Shown here piece by piece: positions 24,630 to 34,826 of a stretch of 64,000 nt of DNA; position 1 is the first letter of the stretch, and the number at the start of each line of letters is the position of its first letter. The stretch lies in NCBI GenBank assembly GCA_037039925.1, contig JAXRKP010000272.1:152501-216500 (forward strand), written 5' to 3'. A model generated the notes under the pieces. The model saw only the letters and a list, made by a program, of their open reading frames with translations, was not told where the DNA came from and did no database searches. Source of the stretch: Doris montereyensis. Its lineage: Eukaryota; Mollusca; Gastropoda; Nudibranchia; Dorididae. The position numbers were made by a program, and so were the translations under genes.

Positions 24630-24852
24630 CCTATTTTCGAGCGAAATCTAGACACCCCACCCCCACCCTGGTCCAGGTAGGTGAATCGACATCTAGTCCC
24701 ATCGGAGACGGACGATAAAAAGGACGTCCCGTGTGCACGTTAAAGATCTCTTGGCTGTTTACAGGGGCAGTCTGGGCAAAATTAAAAATCTTACCAAAAA
24801 CCTCGAGATCACCTTAGTTGCAGATGTGGGTAAATCAAATTTAAAAAAAACC
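24630..24852 (+). mobile_element. SINE-A copy, 5' truncated
   Basis: It starts within the C-rich linker (CACCCCACCCCCACCC) and keeps the core: GTCCAGGTAGGTGAATCGAC, CTAGTCCCATCGGAGACGGA, GTGCACGTTAAAGATCTC, GGGGCAGTCTGGGCAAA. The tail is GAGATCACCTTAGTTGCAGA...GTGGGTAAATCAAATTTAAA. 5' truncation without a head is typical of incomplete retrotransposition. Confidence 0.85.
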
Positions 24853-25100
24853 GCAAAACACTTTCTGTAACAAAGCCTTTCTCATTATCATATGTGACCC
24901 ACAAAGCCCTCCGGTCAAGCAATCATGTCCTCTCAATAGGTCGTCAGTGAGTGAGAGAGCCTGTAGCAAATTTTAATCTGCACCAATTATATGGAACCAA
25001 TTGCCAATTTTCATCAAAAGAAGTGAAACAGTTGAGAAATTAAAGACGCACCCGTTTGTTACATCTTCTGATGAGTTAAAAAATTCAGTAGAATGTATGC
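24853..25100. other. Unique sequence, nothing recognised
   Basis: Short spacer between a SINE and a GA microsatellite. Confidence 0.4.
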
Positions 25101-25104
25101 ATTG

Positions 25105-25175
25105 AAAAGAGTGAAAGAGAGAGAAGAGTGAAAGAGAGAGAGAGCAGAAGAGAGTAGAGAGAGAGAGAGTTTTCC

Positions 25176-25207
<32 letters not shown>

Positions 25208-25332
25208 GGGGTAGAGAGAGAGAGAGAGGGAGGGGGAGAGAGAGAGAGCGAGCGGAAAGAGAGAGCGAGCGAAAGAGAGAGCGAGCGAGAGAGAGAGAGG
25301 GAGAGAGAGACAGACAGACAGAAAGAGAGGAG

Positions 25333-25399
<67 letters not shown>

Positions 25400-25445
25400 A
25401 AAGAGAGAGAGAGAGAGGGGGGAGAGAAGGAATGAGAAAGAGATA
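25105..25445 (+). repeat. (GA)n microsatellite, interrupted
   Basis: GA-rich tract of ~340 bp with GCGAGCG and GGGG interruptions. Long minus-strand Ser/Leu frames are artefacts. Confidence 0.95.
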
Positions 25446-26478
25446 GAGGTTCCAAATATTGATTTTATAATACGTAGATGGGTAGTAGAAATCGATGTCG
25501 AAGATAATCGACCGCCAAGACTCCACCAACCATTTAGGAAAACTGGTGGGGACGTTGTAATTATCGCCAGGCAGACGACTTGAACGATCTTCATTGATTT
25601 TTCCTTTTTATTCTTTCTTGTGTGTGAGAGAGTTTTTGTTGTTGTTGGTGGTTGTTCATTTTTGTTTTTCTTAATTAAAGCTATATTATATAGCACGTGT
25701 TGCTCAGTGGGGAAATTCCCTTTGGTGTTAGTCATCACACAAACTCTTACTATTTGCCTGGTTAAAGTGAAAGACCATAAAAACTGCCCTTTGATAAAGT
25801 GAAGAACAAAAGCTTACTTTTACTTTGGATCTTTCTGTGCCCTTACACCGCAAGGTGTCGAAGGGAGATGCAATTGTCGGACATTGTTGCATTTTGTTCT
25901 TGCGCAAGACTTTGACGCCGTCGATCTATCTTTTCCTTGGTCTTCCCCTTGCCTTGCCTTGCCTTGCCTTGTCCATTAAACTCCATGTTGCGGGCCTTTG
26001 AGGCTGGCTGTTGTGGCCCCATTCTCATGACGTGTCCAAACCATATTTGACTTGTTATCTCCCACCTGTTGTCTTCATATCGTTGTTTGTTTCTTCTTGT
26101 AACGTTTAGTATCTTTCTGAGACATTTAATTTCGCTTGCTGTGATCTAGCTTTGTTTTGCTTTATTGAACAGTGACAGTAGCGTAGCAGCTGTGGACTCT
26201 GGTAAAAACGCATGTGTTTTTTTTCTTGTTCTAAGGCGCCTGTTAATGGTCTAAAATTGAATGATGTTGTAGTGGATTTCATGGGCTTCGTATTTGCATT
26301 AGGTCAGGGGTTGGGTTTTGTGTTTAATGTGGGGAAGTTACGATCAGTCGTGTTAGATGCTGACTTTCGATGTAAAGTATTATCTGAATGAAACATTACA
26401 TTATGTCGTATTTATTTAGATGCTTTCATTAGATAGATACGATAGCTAGACAGTTGTATTGATAATACACTGTACACA
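25446..26478. other. Unique sequence; small (CCTTG)n
   Basis: Four tandem CCTTG pentamers lie at about 25953-25972. No gene was recognised. Confidence 0.45.
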
Positions 26479-26479
26479 C

Positions 26480-26509
26480 AGATATATATATATATCTATA
26501 TATATATAT

Positions 26510-26582
<73 letters not shown>
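26480..26582. repeat. (AT)n microsatellite
   Basis: About 100 bp of AT dinucleotide with two short interruptions near its 5' end. Confidence 0.95.
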
Positions 26583-26585
<3 letters not shown>

Positions 26586-27220
26586 TAGATAGATTGATGT
26601 AATGGATAAAATGCGGACCAACGGCCTTGTGCAACACCCAAGTGCCCGCAGAGCGATGCTTTCGGCAAACCAAATTCCACCAGCGAAGAGCTTGGCGTTT
26701 GCACCTGCCAAGGGTGGTGTGGCCACATTGACCACAGGTCAGACATTGGCTTGTTAAAGCCTACCCAGCTGGTTGGCACGCCAGGGTAAGTGATACAACA
26801 AAAGGTTTCGATGGAGCAAAAGAAGAAGTGAAAATCTTTACACCAACAAATGGCAGTGTAGTACCTAGTGGAATGCGCAGTGTTTTGAGAGTGGGGACTA
26901 CTTGTCGTTGCTGACCTACAACCAGGCGAGTGACCAGGCGTAGCCTCGGTGTGTGATATGCGTGTGTGTGTATGTGTAACATTTCGCAAGTAAATTCCTT
27001 CAAGGCCATTGCGGCCCTTTGTGCGGGAGCGTATCCCTGTTTCTATAGCATGATGCGGAACAGGCGATAGTTATAACCTCCAGGACTGGACGCTATAGTC
27101 TGTCGCGGTATTTTGGTGTTGTGGTTGTGTTTTTTTGTTATTTTTCATTCCCAAGCTGGTGCTGGTACCCATGTGCCGTGGGTCGAGTGGGGAAATGTTT
27201 GTGTGTTTGTGTGTGTTTGC
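26583..27220. other. Unique sequence, nothing recognised
   Basis: Moderately GC-rich for the window. The open minus frames here depend on extension into the AT tract and have no recognisable domain. Confidence 0.4.
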
Positions 27221-27221
27221 C

Positions 27222-27315
27222 AACGCACACAACGTCGGAACTGATATTGCCAGGATTCGACTCCGGGAGCTTCTGGTCCCAAGTGCAACAGTCTGACCAC
27301 TAGGCCACGCATGCC
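27222..27315 (-). mobile_element. tRNA-like SINE head (SINE-C type), minus strand
   Basis: On the minus strand GCGTGGCCTAGTGGTCAGAC gives the A-box region and GGAGTCGAATCCTGGC the B-box, followed by TCCGACGTTGTGTGCG. The post-head phrase matches TCCGACGTTGTGTTC after the head at 42160 and TCCGACATTGTGTCC at 51370, so this is a head fragment of the same family. Confidence 0.65.
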
Positions 27316-27354
27316 ACTTAGTTTTTGTTTTCTTTTGTGTTGTTTTGCTTTTGT

Positions 27355-27640
27355 TTGTGTGTGTGTGTTTTTTTTTTTTTATTTATCGATAGCACCTTCT
27401 GTTTTGCGGTATTGAAGAAGAAAAAACTTTGATAATCGTGATGTTGAACAAACCCCCTCCCCATCCCCAAAAAAAAAAAACAACAAAACAAACAAAAAAC
27501 ACAACAAGTAAACAAACAACAACAGAACAACTACGGTCAACCACAAAACAAAACATCCAAGAGAACGATGGCAACAACAACCAAAACAGTAAACCAAAGA
27601 CAAAAACCATATCGAGTAAATGCACACACCCCCGCCCTCC
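27355..27640. other. Low-complexity T-rich then A/C-rich stretch
   Basis: A poly-T tract at 27367-27381 and an ACAAAACAAAC-rich stretch at 27468-27600. Open frames here are compositional. Confidence 0.6.
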
Positions 27641-27724
27641 CGTCCCTTGCTGACTGCTGTTTAGCATTTCTGAATTTCCTGTTTTAAAGTAGCGTCTTTT
27701 TACTATGCGTGGTGTCATCTACTT

Positions 27725-27963
27725 CAGGGCTCTTCAAATATTATACGACGCGACCTCTTCCCAAAGGACCATTTGTTTGATTTCATGTTTTGTTAAATTT
27801 AACTTTATGACCCCTTTGCCCAAATTACCATTGAAATAAAGTTAGAATCGAAATTTCAGAATACAATTTGTTTTTAAAGCGACTCATGTCGAATCCTTTC
27901 ACGGACACCCCCCCCCCCCAGTCCATCCTTTACCGAACCCTTCCTACTTTACTAAACATCCCT
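27725..27963. mobile_element. Possible hAT-like MITE, degraded
   Basis: The 5' end CAGGGCTCTTCAAATATTAT with GCGACCTC soon after resembles hAT-type ends. The 3' end, read in reverse, is CAGGGATGTTTAGTAAAG and pairs with it imperfectly. An inner ACGGACACCCCCC stretch fits such elements. No convincing 8-bp duplication was seen. Confidence 0.3.
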
Positions 27964-28480
27964 GTTGATTTTCATTTTATTGTTTGGTTTTGGTAGAGTG
28001 TTGTTGTTACTTTTTGTTTGTTTGTTTGTTTTTTAAAGTGTTTGATTGTTTTTTGTTTTTTTTTGGTATTAAATCCTGGCACTGGACGACCTTTTTTTAA
28101 TATGGACACTTTGACACAACTGACCCGGCGAGCTGAGGATCAGTGAGGTCACGTCGACCCAATAGGAGGGAGGGGATGGTAATAACCATTGATTCCAACC
28201 TTTGTTCTTTTCCTCTGTGTTTTAACGCCGAGACACAAAGGGACATTATGATTGATCGCAGCCGGTTTGGTAAAGGTGAGGGTTGGGAATCCGAGGAATG
28301 ATAAATACAATAGCCGTGACAACAATAGTAATCGGAATAATGAGAGAGAAACTGGTGGATCAATGTGGTTTTAGTTACATTGTGGCGTCGATGATAAGGG
28401 TAGATGGCCTTTGGATGGGTCCGACCTGGTTAGGATGGCTGACCTGGCGATGGGGATTTGGCTGTACAATATTGGTGTAT
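27964..28480. other. Unique sequence, nothing recognised
   Basis: T-rich to about 28070, then ordinary composition. No gene was recognised. Confidence 0.4.
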
Positions 28481-28481
28481 C

Positions 28482-28553
28482 AGCAACAACAACAACAACA
28501 ACGACTTCTTCGCAACAGCTACATTGACAACAACAGCAACAACAACAGCAACA
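28482..28553 (+). repeat. Imperfect (CAA)n/(CAG)n
   Basis: Two runs of CAA with CAG interruptions, separated by ~25 bp. They produce short poly-Gln or poly-Asn frames. Confidence 0.8.
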
Positions 28554-28597
28554 ATAAGACAAGCTGGCCACATCCGGCGTCTGACCTTTTTGTTGTG

Positions 28598-28972
28598 TTT
28601 CATCGAGTACATATCATAACAACTATATTATCTGCAATTGCCTGCTTGAATTCCTCAGTGTTTCATCGAGTACATATCATAACAACTATAGTATCTGCAA
28701 TTGCCTGCTTGAATTCCTCAGTCTTTCATCGAGTACATATCATAACAACTATAGTATCTGCAATTGCTTGCTTGAATTCCTCAGTCTTTCATCGAGTACA
28801 TATCATAACAACTATAGTATCTGCAATTGTCTGCTTGAATTCCTCAGTGTTTCATCGAGTACATATCATAACAACTATACTATCTGCAATTGTCTGCTTG
28901 AATTCCTCAGTGTTTCATCGAGTACATATCATAACAAGTATAGTATCTGCAATTGTCTGCTTGAATTCCTCA
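28598..28972 (+). repeat. 63-bp tandem repeat, 6 copies
   Basis: The unit contains TTTCATCGAGTACATATCAT, AACAACTATAGTATCTGCAA and TTGCCTGCTTGAATTCCTCA. Copies differ at few sites. Because 63 is a multiple of 3, a 232-codon frame with the 21-residue repeat FHRVHIITTIVSAIACLNSS runs through it. No expression evidence is visible, so I treat it as non-coding. Confidence 0.95.
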
Positions 28973-29004
28973 AAGCCGTAATGAACGCAATGCCTTGTTT
29001 TGTT

Positions 29005-29356
29005 CCTACAGTTCCTGGGGACTCGGTAGCCCAGAGGCAAGGTGTTGGCATCTCAATCTCAACCCAAAGATCACGGGTTCAAACCCCGCCGACGGTTGAC
29101 ATTTTCTCAAGTTTTTTCGAGTAAAGCTCCCCCTCTCCCCGCCACCCCCGGGTGCTTATAGATGGGTCGACACCTAGTCCCATCGGAGACGGACGATAAA
29201 AGGAGGTCCAGTATGCAGATCACAATACTCTGTGCACGTTAAAACTCTCATGGCTGTTTGCAAACGCGGTCCGGGCAAACTTAAAAATCCTACCAAAAAA
29301 TCCCCGAGATTACCTTAGTTGTGGATGTGGGTAAATCAAATGCAAACCCTACAGTT
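29005..29356 (+). mobile_element. Full-length SINE-A with 9-bp target-site duplication
   Basis: The element occupies 29014-29347. The tRNA-like head has A-box region GGTAGCCCAGAGGCAAGG and B-box GGGTTCAAACCCC. Then come a C-rich linker, the core (CTAGTCCCATCGGAGACGGA, GTGCACGTTAAAACTC, CGGTCCGGGC) and the tail TTGTGGATGTGGGTAAATCA plus AATGCAAA. CCTACAGTT flanks it at 29005-29013 and 29348-29356, the mark of LINE-machinery insertion. It lies 33 bp after the 63-bp array. Confidence 0.9.
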
Positions 29357-30260
29357 GCAATATTAGCATAGACACTATATGTCTTGGCTACAGGTCTTTG
29401 GCTTATATTTGCAACAATAGAAATTTATGTGCTAGTCTAGGTAGTAGGATATTGCAGCCATGCGGTTGACCCTGAAGTACCAAGAGGTAACAGACAGTAA
29501 GTTGGTCTGTGTATGCCAAGTGCCCTAGCCGTTTATAGGTTTTTCTCCCCTTGCATTCGGGTAGGCACAAATTGATAAAGTTATTTATGGCATCACTTAG
29601 AACGAGAACGAAAGATAATTTGGTTGAATTGATAACACGATAATTAAGCGGGTTATAGGGATATTAAAGTAAAGGAATAGACTTCAAGCCATTTAAAAGT
29701 GTTTCTGTAAGAAAAGATTCTGTTCGATAGAGGTCTGGGAGTATGACAGAAATTTGATGGGTTGTTTTTTTTTCTTCTCAATTTATATTTCATTAGATAG
29801 AAGCTGAAGAAACCCGTTCTATGAACGGATTAAAAAGATGGAATACACCGGGGTTGTCTAAAGAAAATGTTTACTAAAAATGAAAGTTAGGCCCAGGCAT
29901 ACGGGATACAATGAGATAGAGGATGTCAGGTGGAAATACGAAACACGGCCACAAAGTATGGCAAATAGCCAAAGAATGCCAACTTTTTTTTTTTTTTTTT
30001 TTGGTGCTAATTACAGTTACACTATAGTTATAGAAATCTCCAAATCCATTTTATTGTTAGCTATTCTCTTCGCTCAAGTTACTGTGTTTTTTGCAACATT
30101 TTTTTTTCTGATGGCAATAAATGTGCCTTTATCCTAACGATAGCATCTGATGTAGAAGATCCAGCTACGTTTCACTTTGTGCTTGGTATTTCGTACTCCC
30201 AACAGCGAAAACAAATAGTAACATAGCCTGGTGTCAATAATTATAAGACCAAGCACATTA
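29357..30260. other. Unique sequence (source of echoes found at 32.2-33.3 kb)
   Basis: No gene was recognised. Several segments reappear in order inside the array zone at 32160-33420; for example, 30007-30038 is identical to 32612-32643. A poly-T run lies at 29984-30002. Confidence 0.6.
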
Positions 30261-30265
30261 CACGC

Positions 30266-30268
30266 AGA

Positions 30269-30308
<40 letters not shown>
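30266..30308 (+). repeat. (CA)n microsatellite
   Basis: About 20 CA units. Confidence 0.95.
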
Positions 30309-30314
<6 letters not shown>

Positions 30315-31030
30315 AGTTAAATTCATGCGATTTGGTGACAGAAAAGTCAATCTGACAACCCTGCCTACGCTAGATGGCAAGTTTTGACCTGGATCTACTA
30401 GGACTGACTAGACTGAACGGTGGGGAGATATGTGGGGCGGCTTTCGCATTTCAATACGTACATACCGGCATTTAGACCCTGCATTGTTGAAACTCCTCAT
30501 TATGCTCAGGTCATAATTTGCCCGGAAGAATGTGGCTGACGTTATTGGACGGTGTTTAAACACCGTACGTGTCGACAGCATTGGCCACACAAATAGGGTC
30601 TACCTGTTTAGTTTATACATGTATAATTTGGAAACATATCATTACGTGGAAACGGATGAATGAGTGTGGGATAAGACTGCTATCTTGCCACGTGTAACCT
30701 GGCTTTCAACTGAGCCGTAAAAATGTCGGTAGCTTGCCGGATTTTCTTGTTTAACTTATGCTCATGCATGTTTACAGTTGTTTTTTTTTTTCCAATGTTG
30801 AGCTTCAGTAAATCCATAGAAGGCGAAAGGGGTTTGATGGTAGTAATTCACTGGTCGCCAAGTGCAAAGGGAGGCTTGTTTTCAACGGTTTAAATGGGGG
30901 TAAAATACCCAGATCCATGTCTACTACAGGTTGCTGGAAAGAAAAGTCACGCTTTAAAATATCGTGTTATTTGGAGTTTAAAAGGCAAAGCTGTGACAAG
31001 CTGAATTCTTTTCAGTCAATCAAAACACTG
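30309..31030. other. Unique sequence, nothing recognised
   Basis: No gene or array was seen. Parts near 30507-30555 and 30873-30895 have partial echoes at 32983 and 33217. Confidence 0.5.
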
Positions 31031-31033
31031 GCA

Positions 31034-31103
31034 GAGGCAGAGGAGAGAGAAATCTCCAAAGCTTGCACATTACTTTGGATGAATCTATGTGGCACAGAGG
31101 GAC

Positions 31104-31168
<65 letters not shown>

Positions 31169-32150
31169 TAGAGAGAGAGAGAGACAGAGAGAGAGAGAAA
31201 TCTTCCAAAGCTTGCATTATTACTTTGGAATCTATGTGGCACAGAGCAGAGAGAAATATCAAAGCTTGTATATTACTTTGGAATCTATGTGGCACACAGG
31301 AGAGAGAAATATCGAAAGCTTTGCCCAACATTATTTTGGATGAATCTATGTGGCACGGAGGGAGGAGAGAAATTTCCAAAGCTTCTATTTTACTTTGGAT
31401 GAATCTATGTGGCACAGAGGAGAGAGAAATCTCCAAAGCTTACATATTACTTTGCTTGAATTCTATGTTTCACGGAGGAGAGAAAATCTCCAAAGCTTGC
31501 ATATTACTTTGTTTGAATCTATGTGGCACGGGAGAGAGAAATCTCCAAAGCTTGCAATTACTTTGATGAATCTATGTGGCACGGAGGAGAGATAAATCTC
31601 CAAAGCTTGCAATTACTTTGTAATCTATGTGGCACAGAGGAGAGATAAATCTCCAAAGCTTGCACATTACTTTGAGGTAATCTATGTGGCACAGAGAGAG
31701 ATAAATCTCCAAAGCTTGTTGCAATTACTTTGAGGTAATCTATGTGGCACAGAGGGAGATAATGAATCGCAGCCTTGTTTTACTTTTATCTTGTGGCACA
31801 GAGGAGAGATAAATCTCCAAAGCTTGCACAACTTTGAGGTAATCTATGTGGCACAGAGGAGAGAAATATCCACAGCTTGCACATTACTTTGAGGTAATCT
31901 ATGTGGCACAGAGGAGAGATAAATCTCCAAAGCTTGCACATTACTTTGAGGTAATCTATTTGGCACGGTCCGGAGAGATAAATCTCCAAAGCTTGCACAT
32001 TACTTTGAGGTAATCTATGTGGCAACAGCTACATAGAAAATCTACAGCTTGCAACATTACTTTGCAACAATCTATGTGGCACAGAGTCTTTGGATAAATC
32101 TCCGTCTGCACCTTTTGTTGTGGTAATCTACATATGCATAACAAGAGATA
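31034..32150 (+). repeat. 57-bp satellite, first block, with embedded (GA)n
   Basis: The unit contains GGCACAGAGGAGAGATAAAT, CTCCAAAGCTTGCACATTAC and TTTGAGGTAATCTATGT. The first unit is split by a GA microsatellite at about 31107-31200 that seems to have grown out of the GAGAGA part of the unit. Two subtypes (TTTGGATGAATC versus TTTGAGGTAATC) occupy the left and right parts. Minus frames such as MCKLWRFISPLCHIDYLKV are period-of-3 artefacts. Confidence 0.95.
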
Positions 32151-33265
32151 AATAGGCCAATTGTTTTACTGCTTGAAGTTTCTTCAGTGTATGCCAAGTA
32201 CATATTACTAGTATCTGCAATTGACGGGTAAATCAAATTGATGAATCTATGTGGCACCTCATAACAGAACGAAAGATGCAATTGCTTGCTTGATTGAAAA
32301 CATGGAAATTTCATCTATAAATATGGAAACAACAAAGCTTGCCATGTAAAAGTGTTTTGAAATTCTGATAGAGGTTGGGAGGCGTCCAGAAATTTGATGG
32401 TTGTTTTTTTCCCTTTCTCAATTATGGCATTGAGAGGAGAGCAGAATCCCAAAGCTTGCACATTAGTTTGATGGAATCATTGAGTTTGTGAAAGAAAATG
32501 TGGCCGTAACTAAAATGGCACATACGGGATCCAGGATTGAGTTTGTGAAAGCCCATGTGGCCGTAGTAAGACCAATTAAATCTACCAAAGATCTCTTTTT
32601 TTTTTTGGTGACTAATTACAGTTACACTATAGTTATAGAAATCCTTGCACATTACTTTGAGTCCATTTACGGATGGCGATAATGTGGCTAACGATAGATG
32701 TACCAAGATCTCAGCATTGAGTTTGTGACTAGCAATCTCCAAAGAAAATCCAACTTGCACAATGTTTGAGGTAATAATTATGTGGCACAATGCAAACCCT
32801 ACAGTTGCAATATTAGCATAGAGGAGAGATAAATACAAAAGGAGTAGAAATTTATGCTGGTGCACACCTTTACTTGAGAGGTAATTTTGTGGCACAGAAG
32901 TGGATCTTCAAAGGAGATTATGGTGCGGTAATCTATTTGTCATTCGTGCATGAGCTTGAAACTTGCACATTACTTTCAGGTCATAATTTGAACGGAGGAA
33001 GTGGTTGACGTTATTGCCTACTAGGAGGAGCAGCCTGACCTTAGGGTCTCCAAAGTTTGCACAAAAACAATCATACGCGGCCAGCATTGAAAAAGTCTCC
33101 AAAGCTTGCAATTCTTCCACTTTGGAGGTCTGAACTGATGACAGAAAATGTATGTGGCACAGACAGTTGAGAAATATCCGCAATTGACTAAAGAAAACAG
33201 CTTGCACATTACTTTGAGCTTGTTTTCCGGCTTAAATGGATGACTCAAGAATCTAACCCTGGTTA
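32151..33265 (+). repeat. 57-bp satellite interleaved with unique-sequence echoes
   Basis: Pieces of the 57-bp unit (TGTGGCAC, CTTGCACATTACTTTGAGG) alternate every 20-60 bp with fragments matching 29.3-30.9 kb: 32337-32413 to 29693-29780, 32612-32643 to 30007-30038 (exact), 32793-32822 to 29340-29368 and 33217-33240 to 30873-30895. It looks like two sequences merged into one consensus. Confidence 0.75.
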
Positions 33266-34345
33266 AGTGGGCACAGAGGAGAGATACCAATCTCCAAAGC
33301 GTTGACAACTTTCTTTGAGGTAATGTATTTGTGAGCACAGAGGAGAGAGAAATCTTGCACATTACTTGGAGAATCTATTCCGACCTTGGCAGGGCTCGTT
33401 ACTGTGTTTTTTTCCAATGTGGATTTTTTTTTGCACATTACTTTGAGGTAATCATAGAGAGAGAAATATTAACAGCTTGTGGAATCTATGTGGCCGGAGC
33501 AGAGGAGATAAATCTCCAAAGCTTGCATTATTGCAGACTTATCCAAAGGATTAAAAGGATGAATCTATGTGGCACGGAGGGAGGAGAGAGAAATCTCCAA
33601 AGTTTTGACCTGGTATATTACTTGGGATGAATCTATGTGGCATATGGAAGAGAGAAATCTCCAAAGCTTGCATATTACTTTGGATTGGTAAATCTATGTG
33701 GCACAGAGGAGGAGAAATCTCCAAAGGCAAGAATGTTTGATTAAATCTATGTGGCACGGAAGAGAGTTGAAACACGTCCAAAGCTTGCATATTACTTTGG
33801 ATGAATCTATGTGGCACGGAGGATTGAGATAAATCTCCAAAGCTTGCACATTACTTTGTAATCTATTGGACAGAGGAGAGAGAAATCCAAAGCTTGCATA
33901 TTACTTTGACACTGCTAATCTATGTGGCACAGAGGAGAGATAAATCTCCAAAGCTTGCACATGACTTTGAGGTAATCTATGTGTTTACAGATGGAGAGAA
34001 ATCTCCAATGTTGCTTGTGAGGTAAATCACAGAGGAGAGATAAATCTCCAAAGCTTGACATGACTTTGAGGTAATCTATGTGGCACGGAGGAGGAGATAA
34101 ATCTCCAAAGCTTGCACATTACTTTGAGGTAATCTATGTGGCACAGAGGAGAGATAAATCTCCAAAGCTTGCACATTACTTTGAGGTAATCTATGTGGCA
34201 CAGAGAGAGAGAAATCTCCAAAGCTTGCACATTACTTTGAATAAAATCTGGCACAGAGGAGAGATAAATCTCCAAAGCTTGCACATTACTTTGAGGTAAT
34301 CTATGTGGCACAGAGGAGAGACATCTCCAAAGCTTGCACATTAAA
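33266..34345 (+). repeat. 57-bp satellite, second block
   Basis: Same unit as 31034-32150, becoming regular again at about 33560. The last five units (about 34050-34345) are nearly identical, suggesting recent homogenisation. Confidence 0.95.
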
Positions 34346-34362
34346 TCTCCAAAGGAGGTTGG

Positions 34363-34826
34363 TGGGTGCTTTTGCTTTTCTTGACCTTTGCTGTTTCTTC
34401 TTGGTTCATCCTGATCTGAGAGATCACTTTAATATATTATGGGCACAGAGGAGAGATAAATGACACTTCCGTATTAAAAACATGAAATAATTGACTAGGA
34501 TGGGGTTTTTGGAAGAATCTATCTGGCTTCTCAACATGGGAGGGCTTGGACATCCATTGCTTCTGATCACCAGAGTGAAATACCATCGAATCTCAGTCAT
34601 TGAGTTGGTGACGAGCACATGTGGCCGTAGGTGCTGGCATTCCAAAGTACCATCGCTCAGTCATTGAATTGTGACGAGCACATGTGGCCAGCTCTGGCAT
34701 TTAAATTTCGCTCGTTTTGAGTTTGTGACCAACATGTGGCCGTAGTAAAGGCTGGCATTACGTCAGTACCATCCTGATCTGAGATCACCATAATATATTG
34801 TGGTTGACGTGGAAAATGTCAGTACC
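34363..34826 (+). mobile_element. Element X copy broken up by array units
   Basis: The 5' part is at 34363-34425 (GGTTGGTGGGTGCTTTTGC, TTTGCTGTTTCTTCTTGGTT, CATCCTGATCTGAGAGATCA). The 3' part is at 34779-34826 (CCTGATCTGAGATCACC, TGTGGTTGACGTGGAAAATG). Between them lie fragments of both neighbouring arrays and an echo of 34977-35165. Confidence 0.5.

Noticed and set aside
28283..28981. 232-codon frame with six 21-residue repeats
   Set aside because: It joins chance sequence, a CAA tract and the 63-bp array. There is no signal peptide, no splice context and no family, and the repeat also reads openly in another frame (28768-29124).
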